Shown here piece by piece: positions 32,465 to 40,470 of a stretch of 64,000 bases of DNA. The notes under the pieces were generated by a model. That model saw only the letters and a list, made by a program, of their open reading frames with translations, was not told the DNA's origin and searched no databases. The stretch's first letter is position 1, and each line of letters begins with the position of its first letter. Origin of the DNA: Micrococcus porci (GTDB taxonomy: Bacteria > Actinomycetota > Actinomycetes > Actinomycetales > Micrococcaceae). The translations under genes were made by a program, and so were the position numbers. The DNA is taken from positions 806,001-870,000 of the forward strand of contig NZ_CP083691.1 of assembly GCF_020097155.1 (NCBI RefSeq), given 5' to 3'.

Positions 32465-34084
32465 TCAGGCGTCGCCCTCCGGGGCCGGGGCGTCCGGCAG
32501 GGTCTTGCGGTACTCGTCGAACTTCGCCTTCCACTCGGCGTTCGGCGGGAACATGCCGTCCACCGGGTGGCCGGCCTTGACCTGCTCGTACGCCCAGGCG
32601 TCCTGGAGCTCCTGCTCGTAGGCGTCGTCCACGACCTCCTGGAGCAGGGACGGCGGGACGACCACCACACCGTCGTCGTCACCGACGATGATGTCCCCGG
32701 GCTGCACGGTGGTGCCGCCGCAGGCGATGGTGCCGCCGACCTCCCACGGGATGTGACGGCGGCCCAGCACGGCCGGGTGCGTGGCGCCGGCGTAGACCTG
32801 GAGGCCGACCTCGGCCACGGCGGCGGAGTCGCGGATGCCGCCGTCCGTGATCACGGCGTTCGCGCCGTTCACCTGGGCGCGCAGGGCCAGGACGTCCCCG
32901 AGGGTGCCGGTGCCGTGCTCGCCACGGGCCTCCATGACCACCACGTCGTCCGGCTGCACCGAGTCGATGGCCCGCTTCTGGGCGTTGAAGCCGCCGCCGA
33001 ACTCCTTGAACAGGTCCTCGCGCTTGGGGATGTAGCGCAGGGTCTTGGCGTAGCCGAGGACGCGCCGACCCTGGTGGATCGGGCGCGGGCCGTCGATGGT
33101 CGCGTTCTGGATGCCGCGCTTCTGCAGCTGGGCGGTGAGGGTGGCCACCGCGATGGCGTCGATCTTGGCGCGCAGCTCCGGGGTCAGCAGGGAGCGGTCC
33201 GGCTGCGGGGCGCTCGCGACCCAGTGGCCGTTCTCGTCCACCGCGGTGGACGCCGGGGCGGCGTCGTCCTGCGCCGGGGCGTCCTCGACGGGGGCGAGGC
33301 CGGCGGCCTCGCGGGAGCCCCAGGCCTCCTCGCGCTGCAGGTCGTCCACCCGGGGGCCGTGGCCGTAGTCGGCCATCGGGATGTCCGAGTCCGTCACGTG
33401 CGTGATGAGGCGGCCGGTGGAGGGGGCGCCGGGGGCGGTGGGGGCGTCCACCTCGACCTCGACGACGTCGCCGGGCTGGGCCACGGAGGAGCCGGCGGGG
33501 GTGCCGGTGAGGATGACGTCGCCCTCCTCCAGCGTCATCAGCTGGGAGAGGTCGGCCACGAGCTGGCCGAACGGGAAGACGAGGCCCTCGGTGGTGTCGT
33601 CCTGGACGAGCGCGCCGTTGACCCAGGTGCGCACGCGCAGGGCGGCCGGGTCGAGGTTCGCGGCGGCGATGACGGCGGGGCCCAGCGGGGTGTAGCCGTC
33701 GCCGGACTTGTTCTTGACGTTGGAGCCCTTGTCCGCGTGGCGCAGGTCGTAGAGGCCCCAGTCGTTGGCGGCGGTGATGCCGGAGACGTACGACCAGCCC
33801 TCCTCGGGGCGGACGCGGCGGGCGGTGCGGCCGATGATCAGGGCGATCTCGCCCTCGTAGGCGAGCAGCTCGGTGCCCGCGGGGCGCTCGACGGCGTCGC
33901 CCGAGCGGGCGATCGAGGTGCCGGCCTTGATGAAGTACCCGGGGAACTGGGGGGAGCGCCCGCGCTGGGCGATGCGCGAGGGGTAGTTCAGGTGAAGGGC
34001 GAGGACTTTGCCCGGGCGGTTCTGCCGGACCGTGAAGTCGTGCTCGGTCACCGAGGGCGTCGCGGGGGATGTGTTCTGCGTCAT
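32465..34084 (-). CDS. hpaG: HpaG-like isomerase/decarboxylase fused to an RraA-like aldolase/decarboxylase domain
   Basis: The 539-residue protein joins two domains. Residues about 25-240 are a fumarylacetoacetase-type domain: LHLNYPSRIAQRGR, YEGEIALIIGR with the metal Glu pair, GITAANDWGLYDLRHADKG, and ILTGTPAGS. This domain would decarboxylate and isomerise 5-carboxymethyl-2-oxohex-3-enedioate. A linker of about 50 acidic, Ala-rich residues follows. Residues about 290-500 are an RraA / 4-hydroxy-4-methyl-2-oxoglutarate aldolase-like domain with ITDGGIRDS (substrate Arg-Asp pair) and GGTIACGGTTVQPGDIIVGDDDG. Such domains also act as oxaloacetate decarboxylases. Its -10 element lies inside the hpa operator. 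Confidence 0.85.
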   Translation of the reverse strand: MTQNTSPATPSVTEHDFTVRQNRPGKVLALHLNYPSRIAQRGRSPQFPGYFIKAGTSIARSGDAVERPAGTELLAYEGEIALIIGRTARRVRPEEGWSYVSGITAANDWGLYDLRHADKGSNVKNKSGDGYTPLGPAVIAAANLDPAALRVRTWVNGALVQDDTTEGLVFPFGQLVADLSQLMTLEEGDVILTGTPAGSSVAQPGDVVEVEVDAPTAPGAPSTGRLITHVTDSDIPMADYGHGPRVDDLQREEAWGSREAAGLAPVEDAPAQDDAAPASTAVDENGHWVASAPQPDRSLLTPELRAKIDAIAVATLTAQLQKRGIQNATIDGPRPIHQGRRVLGYAKTLRYIPKREDLFKEFGGGFNAQKRAIDSVQPDDVVVMEARGEHGTGTLGDVLALRAQVNGANAVITDGGIRDSAAVAEVGLQVYAGATHPAVLGRRHIPWEVGGTIACGGTTVQPGDIIVGDDDGVVVVPPSLLQEVVDDAYEQELQDAWAYEQVKAGHPVDGMFPPNAEWKAKFDEYRKTLPDAPAPEGDA

Positions 34085-34090
34085 AGTCCC

Positions 34091-34106
34091 GGATCATATA
34101 CGATCC
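34091..34106. promoter_or_regulatory. hpa operator overlapping the hpaG -10 element
   Basis: GGATCATATACGATCC on the plus strand is the exact reverse complement of the site before hpaD. On the minus strand it contains TATGAT (34098-34093), 8 nt before the hpaG ATG, so a bound regulator would cover the -10 box of a leaderless promoter. Confidence 0.75.
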
Positions 34107-34179
34107 GGGACGCCCGGGGAAGGGGGTCTGCGGCGTCCACCGCTCCGCCCTCGGCGGACGCCGCGGGTCGCCGGGCGGC

Positions 34180-35235
34180 TCAGCCCGTGGCGGAGGAGCC
34201 CGCGCCCGCGCCGGCGGCGGCGCCCGCGGAGGGTGCGCCGCCCGGGGCGGTCGCATCCGCCCCGCCCGTGCCCGTCCCGCCCGCGGCCCCGCCGTCCAGC
34301 CCGTCCAGCGGGGCCGTGGTGGCCGTTGCGTCCCCGGCACCGGGGGAGCGCAGCGAGGTCCCGTCCGTGGGCTCCACCGAGGGCGAGGCGCCGCCGGCCG
34401 TCGCGGAGGCCGAGGTCGGCGCCGCGGTCGCCGGGTCTGCGCTCGCGGGGTCCGGGCTCGCGGGGGCGGCGCTCGAGGTCTCGGCGGTGGGGGAGGCGCT
34501 CGACGGCCCGGTCGTGCTCGGCGCGGCGGAGGTCGAGGGGGCCGGGGTCGCCGTCGGGGACGCGGAGGTCGGCGCGGGGGAGGCGGAGCTCCCGGGGACC
34601 GTCGTCGGCGTGGGGGTGGGCGTGGCGGTCGGGGACGGCGTGGACTCCGGCGTCGGTGTGGCCCGGGGCGTCGAGGCGGCCCCGCCCTTGACGGGGTCGC
34701 CCAGGGAGAGCGCGGGCAGGCCCAGCACCTCGTCCAGCGGGCGCCCCCCGACCTCCAGGCGCACGTCCGGCACCGGGGACTGCGCCCGGGCGGTCTCCTG
34801 CAGCTGCGCGCGGATCCGCTGCGCCGCGCACTCGTCCTCGGCCGTCACCGTGCCGTCGAACGTGAACACCTCCGTTGACCCGTCCCGGTGGTGGCCGGTG
34901 GGGTGCAGCGTGTCCGCCGTGGCCTTCACCGCGTTCTGCAGGGCCGGGTCGCCATGCTCGCCCTGGAGGTCGGAGAACAGGAAGTCCAGCGCCGCGTCCC
35001 CGTGGTCCACGCCCGACGACGGCGCCGTGGTCACCGGCACCAGCAGGTCGTCGCAGCCGTAGGGCCGGCCCTCGAAGGAGGACGCCGCGTCCGCCCGGGG
35101 CACCGTGAGGTGCACGGTGAGCTCCTTCGGCTCGTCGAGGCCCTGGCCGGTGAGCGCGCCGCAGCCGGAGGTGAGCGCCGCCGACGTCGCCAGGACGGCC
35201 GCCAGACGGACGCGGGGGGTCGGACGGATGCGCAT
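34180..35235 (-). CDS. Lipoprotein with a Ser/Thr/Pro/Ala-rich tail
   Basis: The 351-residue precursor has a signal peptide ending in the lipobox LTSGC (Cys near residue 25). It also has a folded domain of about 150 residues (KELTVHLTVPRADAASSFEGR, LQETARAQSPVPDVRLEVGG) with two further Cys. The last 165 residues are almost only Ser, Thr, Pro, Ala and Gly, a typical wall-spanning, possibly glycosylated tail. The order is unusual because the tail is C-terminal. The folded part resembles GerMN-type domains only loosely. Function is unknown. Start has GAGAGG upstream. Confidence 0.72.
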   Translation of the reverse strand: MRIRPTPRVRLAAVLATSAALTSGCGALTGQGLDEPKELTVHLTVPRADAASSFEGRPYGCDDLLVPVTTAPSSGVDHGDAALDFLFSDLQGEHGDPALQNAVKATADTLHPTGHHRDGSTEVFTFDGTVTAEDECAAQRIRAQLQETARAQSPVPDVRLEVGGRPLDEVLGLPALSLGDPVKGGAASTPRATPTPESTPSPTATPTPTPTTVPGSSASPAPTSASPTATPAPSTSAAPSTTGPSSASPTAETSSAAPASPDPASADPATAAPTSASATAGGASPSVEPTDGTSLRSPGAGDATATTAPLDGLDGGAAGGTGTGGADATAPGGAPSAGAAAGAGAGSSATG

Positions 35236-35312
35236 GGGGGCCTCTCGGGGCGGGCGGCGCGGACGGCGCCGGACGGGCGGATGCTGGGCCCAGCCTACGG
35301 GGGCGCCCCGGA

Positions 35313-35318
35313 TAGCAT
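35313..35318 (+). promoter_or_regulatory. -10 hexamer TAGCAT of the citrate-lyase-like gene
   Basis: TAGCAT ends 6 nt before ATG 35325 and no ribosome site is present, so this start is likely leaderless. Confidence 0.5.
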
Positions 35319-35324
35319 GGAGCC

Positions 35325-36170
35325 ATGCCCGTGAGAAACCGCCGTGCCGCCGCTCTGCCCGCCAAGCTCAGCCGCTCCTGGCTGCTCGTCAACGCGGCCC
35401 GTCCGGAGGACTTCGCCCCCGGCCTGGCCTCCGAGGCGGACTCCGTGATCTTCGACCTCGAGGCCGCCGTCCCCGAGGAGCACAAGGACGCGGCGCGGCA
35501 GAACGTGATCGAGGCGCTCTCCGGCGGCATGACCGCCTGGGTGCGGATCTCCGCGACCACCTCCGAGCACTGGGCCCGCGACCTCGAGGCCCTCGAGGGT
35601 CTCTCCGGCGTGCGCGGCGTCGTCCTGGCGGAGACCGAGGAGCCGGAGCAGGTCACCTTCACCGCGATGCGCCTGCGCGCCGGCACCCCCGTGATCGCGC
35701 TCCTCGAGTCCGCGCTGGGCATCGAGAACGCCACGGCCGTCGCCAAGGCGCCGGGCACCTTCCGCCTCGCGTTCGGCGTCAACGACTTCCGCAAGGACGT
35801 CGGCGTCGGCGAGGACCCCCTCGCCATGGCCTACGCCCGCTCCCGCATGGTGATCGCCTCCCGCGTGGGCCGCCTGCCCGGCGCCGTGGACGGACCCCCC
35901 GGGGCCGGCGACGACGAGGCCGCCGTGGCCGCGTCCAGCGAGGTCACGCACTCCATGGGCATGACGGGCCGCCTCTGCCTCAACCGCGGGCAGGTGGAGT
36001 GGGTGAACCGGGCGCTGTCCCCGTCCGAGGACGAGCTCACGTGGGCGCACGACCTGCTGGACAAGCACGCCGCGGGCGCCGCCGTGGGCGACGGCTCCTA
36101 CCTGCCGCGCCTGCGGCGCGCGGAGAAGATCGCGGACCTCGCGGACTCCTACGGCCTCTGGAACGCCTGA
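35325..36170 (+). CDS. CitE-like HpcH/HpaI aldolase (citrate lyase beta-like)
   Basis: The 281-residue protein has SRSWLLVNAARPEDF, DSVIFDLEAAVPEEHKDAAR (Mg-ligand region), VIALLESALGIENA with the second metal Glu, RLAFGVNDFRKDVG, and MGMTGRLCLNRGQVEWVNRAL. This is the stand-alone CitE/Mcl-like group that cleaves or forms C-C bonds in malyl- or citramalyl-CoA-type compounds. No citDF genes are near. It precedes pdxS in the same direction by 114 bp, and a link to vitamin B6 is not suggested by its family. Confidence 0.8.
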   Translation: MPVRNRRAAALPAKLSRSWLLVNAARPEDFAPGLASEADSVIFDLEAAVPEEHKDAARQNVIEALSGGMTAWVRISATTSEHWARDLEALEGLSGVRGVVLAETEEPEQVTFTAMRLRAGTPVIALLESALGIENATAVAKAPGTFRLAFGVNDFRKDVGVGEDPLAMAYARSRMVIASRVGRLPGAVDGPPGAGDDEAAVAASSEVTHSMGMTGRLCLNRGQVEWVNRALSPSEDELTWAHDLLDKHAAGAAVGDGSYLPRLRRAEKIADLADSYGLWNA

Positions 36171-36284
36171 TCCCGCAACGCGTCGGGCGGCCGCGTCCGA
36201 CGTGGGATGATGGAGGGCATCCCCTGACAGCATCGGCCGGCCGCCTCGGCATGCCCGGCCCGCGACCTGAATGAAGAGGCCACC

Positions 36285-37229
36285 ATGAGCGACGATCGCG
36301 CGCAGTCCTTCTCCGCCTCCACCGGTGCCGCCGCCGACGACGGCGCCCGCGGCACCGGCACCACCCGCGTCAAGCGCGGCCTGGCCGACATGCTCAAGGG
36401 CGGCGTGATCATGGACGTCGTCACCCCCGAGCAGGCCCGCATCGCCGAGGACGCCGGCGCCGTGGCCGTCATGGCGCTCGAGCGCGTCCCCGCGGACATC
36501 CGCGCCCAGGGCGGCGTCGCCCGCATGTCCGACCCCGACCTGATCGACGGCATCGTCGAGGCCGTGTCCATCCCCGTGATGGCCAAGGCGCGCATCGGCC
36601 ACTTCGTGGAGGCCCAGGTACTGCAGGCGCTCAAGGTGGACTTCATCGACGAGTCCGAGGTGCTCTCCCCGGCGGACTACGTGAACCACATCGACAAGTG
36701 GGACTTCGACGTTCCCTTCGTGTGCGGCGCCACCAACCTCGGCGAGGCCCTGCGCCGCATCACCGAGGGCGCGGCCATGATCCGGTCCAAGGGCGAGGCC
36801 GGCACCGGCGACGTCTCCGAGGCCGTGAAGCACATCCGCACCATCCGCAAGGAGATCGCCCAGCTCCAGGGCCTGGCCCAGGATGAGCTGTACGTGGCCG
36901 CGAAGGAGCTGCAGGCGCCGTACGAACTGGTGTGCGAGGTCGCCGAGACCGGCGCCCTGCCCGTCGTGATGTTCACCGCCGGCGGCGTGGCCACCCCGGC
37001 CGACGCAGCCCTGATGATGCAGATGGGCGCCGACGGCGTGTTCGTGGGCTCCGGCATCTTCAAGTCCGGCAACCCGGCCGAGCGCGCCCGCGCCATCGTC
37101 AAGGCCACCGCCCAGTTCGACGACCCGATGGCGGTCGCCGAGGCCTCCCGCGGCCTGGGCGAGGCCATGGTGGGCATCAACGTGGGCGACCTGCCCGCCC
37201 CGCACCGCCTGGCCGAGCGCGGCTGGTGA
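36285..37229 (+). CDS. pdxS: Pyridoxal 5'-phosphate synthase lyase subunit
   Basis: The 314-residue barrel protein has the PdxS blocks [41 protein letters not shown], the Schiff-base region [10 protein letters not shown], and [20 protein letters not shown]. It joins ribulose/ribose 5-phosphate, glyceraldehyde 3-phosphate and ammonia from PdxT to make PLP. AAGAGG precedes the start. It overlaps pdxT by GTGA. Its last 34 bases recur exactly at 46714-46747. Confidence 0.96.
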   Translation: MSDDRAQSFSASTGAAADDGARGTGTTRVKRGLADMLKGGVIMDVVTPEQARIAEDAGAVAVMALERVPADIRAQGGVARMSDPDLIDGIVEAVSIPVMAKARIGHFVEAQVLQALKVDFIDESEVLSPADYVNHIDKWDFDVPFVCGATNLGEALRRITEGAAMIRSKGEAGTGDVSEAVKHIRTIRKEIAQLQGLAQDELYVAAKELQAPYELVCEVAETGALPVVMFTAGGVATPADAALMMQMGADGVFVGSGIFKSGNPAERARAIVKATAQFDDPMAVAEASRGLGEAMVGINVGDLPAPHRLAERGW

Positions 37230-37858
37230 GTCCACAGAAGACCGTCGGCGTGTTCGCCCTCCAGGGCGACGTGCGGGAGCACGTGCACGTGCTCGAGTCC
37301 CTCGGCGCGCGTACGCGCCCGGTGCGCCGCCCCGCGGACCTCGAGGGCCTGGACGGCATCGTGCTGCCCGGCGGCGAGTCCTCCGTGATGGACCGCCTCG
37401 CCCGGATCATGGGGCTGAAGGACCCGCTCATCGCCGCCCTCCGCGACGGCCTGCCCGCCTACGGCACGTGCGCGGGGCTGATCATGCTGGCCCGCGAGAT
37501 CCGCAACCCGGCGCCGGATCAGGGCGGTCTCGGCGTGCTGGACGTGGCCGTGCGGCGCAACGCCTTCGGCGCGCAGGTCGACTCGTTTGAGGAGGACCTG
37601 GACGTCCCCGCGGTCGCGGCGGAGCCGGTGCACGCCGTGTTCATCCGCGCCCCCGCCGTCGTCCAGGCGGGGGAGGGCGTCGAGGTCCTGGCGAGCGTGC
37701 CGGCGTCGCGCCTGTCCCTGCCCGCGGCGGACCCGGGGCTCGACGGCGACGCGCGGTTGCCCGTGGCCGTGCGGCAGGGCCACCTGCTGGCCACGGCCTT
37801 CCACCCCGAGGTGACCGGCGACTGGTCCTTCCACCGGGCGTTCCTCGCGGGGCTCTGA
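37226..37858 (+). CDS. pdxT: Pyridoxal 5'-phosphate synthase glutaminase subunit
   Basis: The 210-residue class I glutaminase has [13 protein letters not shown], the LPGGESS oxyanion loop (residues 48-53), catalytic Cys82 in YGTCAG, and the His-Glu pair in [12 protein letters not shown]. It releases ammonia from glutamine into PdxS. GTG 37226 overlaps the pdxS stop. Residues about 160-180 hold an extra Pro/Leu/Asp loop before the His-Glu pair. A second, changed copy lies at 46788. Confidence 0.95.
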   Translation: MSPQKTVGVFALQGDVREHVHVLESLGARTRPVRRPADLEGLDGIVLPGGESSVMDRLARIMGLKDPLIAALRDGLPAYGTCAGLIMLAREIRNPAPDQGGLGVLDVAVRRNAFGAQVDSFEEDLDVPAVAAEPVHAVFIRAPAVVQAGEGVEVLASVPASRLSLPAADPGLDGDARLPVAVRQGHLLATAFHPEVTGDWSFHRAFLAGL

Positions 37859-37894
37859 GGGGCCGGCCGGCTCCGCGCGCGACGGGCGCGGGGC

Positions 37895-39037
37895 TCAGGC
37901 CTCCGCGAGCACCTCGGAGGTGACGCGGACGTCCTTCTGGGGGTCCAGGCCGAGCTCGTCGGCCACAGCCGTGGCGACGGAGGACAGGGTGAGCACGCCG
38001 TCGTGCGCGTTGAGGCCCCCGGCGAAGCCCTCGTCCGCGGCCAGCGCCGCGCGCCATCCGAGGTCGGCGATGCGCTTGATGTAGGGCAGCGTCGCGTTGG
38101 TCAGGGCAGCGGTGGAGGTCTGCGGCACGGCGCCGGGCATGTTGGAGACGCAGTAGTAGATCTTGTCCCCCACGAGGTACGTCGGATCCTGGTGGGTGGT
38201 GGCCCGCGAGTTCTCGAAGCAGCCGCCCTGGTCGATCGCGATGTCCACCAGCACGGAGCCGGGCCGCATGGACTCCACCATCTCGGCGGTCACCAGCTTC
38301 GGGGCCGCGGCGCCGGGGATCAGCACGGAGCCGATCACGAGGTCCGCGTCCGCCACGGTCTCGCCGATGTTCAGGTGGGACGAGGCCAGCGTGCGCATCC
38401 GGCCCTGGTGGACGGCGTCCAGCTGCGCGAGCCGCTCGAGGGAGATGTCCAGGACGGTCACGTCCGCGCCCATGCCCGCGGCGATCACGGCCGCCGCCTC
38501 GCCGGCCACGCCTCCGCCGATCACGGCCACCCGGGCGCGGCGAGTGCCGGGCACGCCGCCCATCAGCACACCCGAGCCGCCCTGCGGCTGGAGGAGATGG
38601 TAGGCGCCCGCGGCGGGGGCCAGGCGGCCGGCCACCTGGCTCATGGGGGCCAGCAGCGGCAGGGCGCGGCCGCGGGTGACCGTCTCGTAGGCGATCGCCG
38701 TCGTGCCGGCGTCCAGGATCGCGCGCGTGCACGCAGGGGAGGCGGCCAGGTGCAGGTAGGTGAAGAGGACCTGGCCGCGGCGCAGGCGGCCGTACTCCTC
38801 CGGCTGCGGCTCCTTGACCTTGAGGACCAGCTCGGCGCGCTCCCAGAGCTCGTCGACGTCGTCGACCAGCTCGGCGCCGGCGTCGCGGTAGTCCTGGTCC
38901 GAGGCGCCGGAGCCGACGCCGGCCCCCGACTGCACGAGGACCTGGTGGCCTGCGCGCACCAGCTCCTGGACCCCGCCCTGCGTCAGGGCCACACGGAACT
39001 CGTTGTTCTTCACTTCGGTGGGCACGGCGACCAACAT
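37895..39037 (-). CDS. ald: Alanine dehydrogenase
   Basis: The 380-residue protein has [15 protein letters not shown] (residues 4-18), [14 protein letters not shown] catalytic Lys region ([12 protein letters not shown]), [16 protein letters not shown] motif [12 protein letters not shown] near residue 170, and [19 protein letters not shown]. It interconverts L-alanine and pyruvate with NAD. Start ATG 39037 lacks a ribosome site, but TAGATT lies 6 nt upstream (39049-39044). Confidence 0.94.
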   Translation of the reverse strand: MLVAVPTEVKNNEFRVALTQGGVQELVRAGHQVLVQSGAGVGSGASDQDYRDAGAELVDDVDELWERAELVLKVKEPQPEEYGRLRRGQVLFTYLHLAASPACTRAILDAGTTAIAYETVTRGRALPLLAPMSQVAGRLAPAAGAYHLLQPQGGSGVLMGGVPGTRRARVAVIGGGVAGEAAAVIAAGMGADVTVLDISLERLAQLDAVHQGRMRTLASSHLNIGETVADADLVIGSVLIPGAAAPKLVTAEMVESMRPGSVLVDIAIDQGGCFENSRATTHQDPTYLVGDKIYYCVSNMPGAVPQTSTAALTNATLPYIKRIADLGWRAALAADEGFAGGLNAHDGVLTLSSVATAVADELGLDPQKDVRVTSEVLAEA

Positions 39038-39130
39038 GCGGCGAATCTAGCCGATCCGGCCCGTTCCGGCGAGGGCGCGGGGGCCGCTGCGCGGTCGCCG
39101 ATGCCGCCGTCACCGCGGTGCCCGTCCCGT

Positions 39131-39136
39131 CATACT
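39131..39136 (+). promoter_or_regulatory. -10 hexamer CATACT of the first DUF456 gene
   Basis: CATACT ends 6 nt before GTG 39143. The second DUF456 gene has the same hexamer at the same distance. Confidence 0.5.
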
Positions 39137-39142
39137 GGTGCG

Positions 39143-39640
39143 GTGACTCCCGCGCTGATCTCCCTCGTGGCCGTGCTCCTGCTCCTGGTGGGGCTGGTGG
39201 GCACCGTGTACCCCGTCCTGCCCGGCTCGCTGCTCAACCTCGTGACGGCTCTCGGGTGGGCCGCGCTGCTGGGTTCCCCCGCGTCCTGGACGTTCGGCCT
39301 CATCGCGGCCGGTCTCGCCGTGGCGGGGCTGAGCGCGTCCGCGGTGCTCACCGGTCGGCGGCTGCGGCGTGAACGCGTCACCCGCGGCCCGATCCTGTGG
39401 GGGGTGGCCGGCGCCGCCGTCGGGTTCTTCGTGATCCCGGTGGCGGGGCTGTTCCTCGGCTTCGCCGTCGGCCTGTTCGCCTCCCAGTGGGCCCGCACCC
39501 GGGACGCCCGGACCGCCCTGAGCAGCTCGATCGGCGCGCTCACGGCCATGGGTGTGGGCATGCTCGTGGAGTTCTGCTGTGCCTTGGGCTCGCTGACCGC
39601 CGTGGGCGTGGGCGCCCTGGTGCACGGCGTCACCGCCTGA
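39143..39640 (+). CDS. DUF456 membrane protein (copy 1)
   Basis: The 165-residue protein has hydrophobic hairpins at about residues 4-50, 55-75, 90-120 and 135-163. The family turns LVGTVYPVLPGSLLNL and GFFVIPVAGLFLGFAVGLF are present. DUF456 proteins are small membrane proteins with Gly-zipper-like repeats and unknown role. A close paralogue lies at 52535 with the same start context. GTG 39143 was chosen because it sits 6 nt from the -10 box. Confidence 0.85.
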   Translation: MTPALISLVAVLLLLVGLVGTVYPVLPGSLLNLVTALGWAALLGSPASWTFGLIAAGLAVAGLSASAVLTGRRLRRERVTRGPILWGVAGAAVGFFVIPVAGLFLGFAVGLFASQWARTRDARTALSSSIGALTAMGVGMLVEFCCALGSLTAVGVGALVHGVTA

Positions 39641-39661
39641 GCCGCCGGACCCTCCGCCGGT

Positions 39662-40390
39662 TCACCCGGCGGCGGGCACCCTGCCCGTCTGGGCGAGGGC
39701 GGCGAAGCCGAGGACGTGCTCCCGCAGCTCCTGCGCAGCCGCCCGGCCGTCCCCGGCGGCGGAGGCGGCGAGGATCCGGCGATGGTCGGCCTGCAGACCG
39801 GCGCGGACGGCCGGCCAGTCGGACAGCCCGGCCACGGTCTCGGTCACGTAGCCGATGGTCGCCTGGCGCAGGGAGTCCAGCATCATCGCCGTCACGACGT
39901 TCCCGCCCAGGGTGGCCAGCCGCACGTGGAACTCGGTGTCGAGCAGGTGGAAGTCCTCCTCCGGCAGCGCGGGGTCGTCCATCCGGTCCAGCAGGGTTTC
40001 CACCTCGGCCAGGACGGCGACGCTCTCGGGGTCGCCGGAGGTGGCGGCGGCCGCCTGCGCCGCATCGGTCTCGAGGAGCACGCGCGCGGCGACGACGTCG
40101 GCCATCGGCAGGGACCGGGTGGCGATGTGCAGGCGCAGCGCCCAGCCCAGCGCCGCGGACGGCTCGGAGACGACGACGGCGCCCGAGTTCGGCCCGGAGC
40201 CGGCGCTGGCGCGGATCAGGCCCATGGCCTCGAGCATCCGGGTGGCCTCCCGCACGGACGCCCGGGAGATGCCGAAGCGCTCGGCCAGGGTGCGTTCACC
40301 GGGCAGCTTGTCCCCCACGGCCACGGCGCCGGAGCGCAGCTCGGCTTCGAGCCAGTCGAGCACGATGGTGTAGGCGGGGGCAGCGGTCAT
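39662..40390 (-). CDS. lldR: FadR/LldR-type GntR regulator of lactate genes
   Basis: The 242-residue protein has a GntR winged helix at about residues 8-75 (LEAELRSGAVAVGDKLPGERTLAERFGISRASVREA starts here) and an FCD domain (LDTEFHVRLATLGG). It lies behind lctP on the same strand and near lutABC. Three TGGTCnGACCA sites between lctP and lutA match the FadR/LldR/PdhR operator form. It most likely represses both units when L-lactate is absent. GGAAGG precedes the start. Confidence 0.85.
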   Translation of the reverse strand: MTAAPAYTIVLDWLEAELRSGAVAVGDKLPGERTLAERFGISRASVREATRMLEAMGLIRASAGSGPNSGAVVVSEPSAALGWALRLHIATRSLPMADVVAARVLLETDAAQAAAATSGDPESVAVLAEVETLLDRMDDPALPEEDFHLLDTEFHVRLATLGGNVVTAMMLDSLRQATIGYVTETVAGLSDWPAVRAGLQADHRRILAASAAGDGRAAAQELREHVLGFAALAQTGRVPAAG

Positions 40391-40470
40391 GGGCGGACCT
40401 TCCGAGGGGGGCGGGGCGGCGACCGTCCATCCTACCGACGGACGCCGCCCCGCTCCGGTGGTGCAGGTGG

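Noticed and set aside
36285..37858. Link between the CitE-like aldolase and vitamin B6 synthesis
   Set aside because: They are only same-strand neighbours with a 114-bp gap and separate promoter signals; no pathway connection is known.
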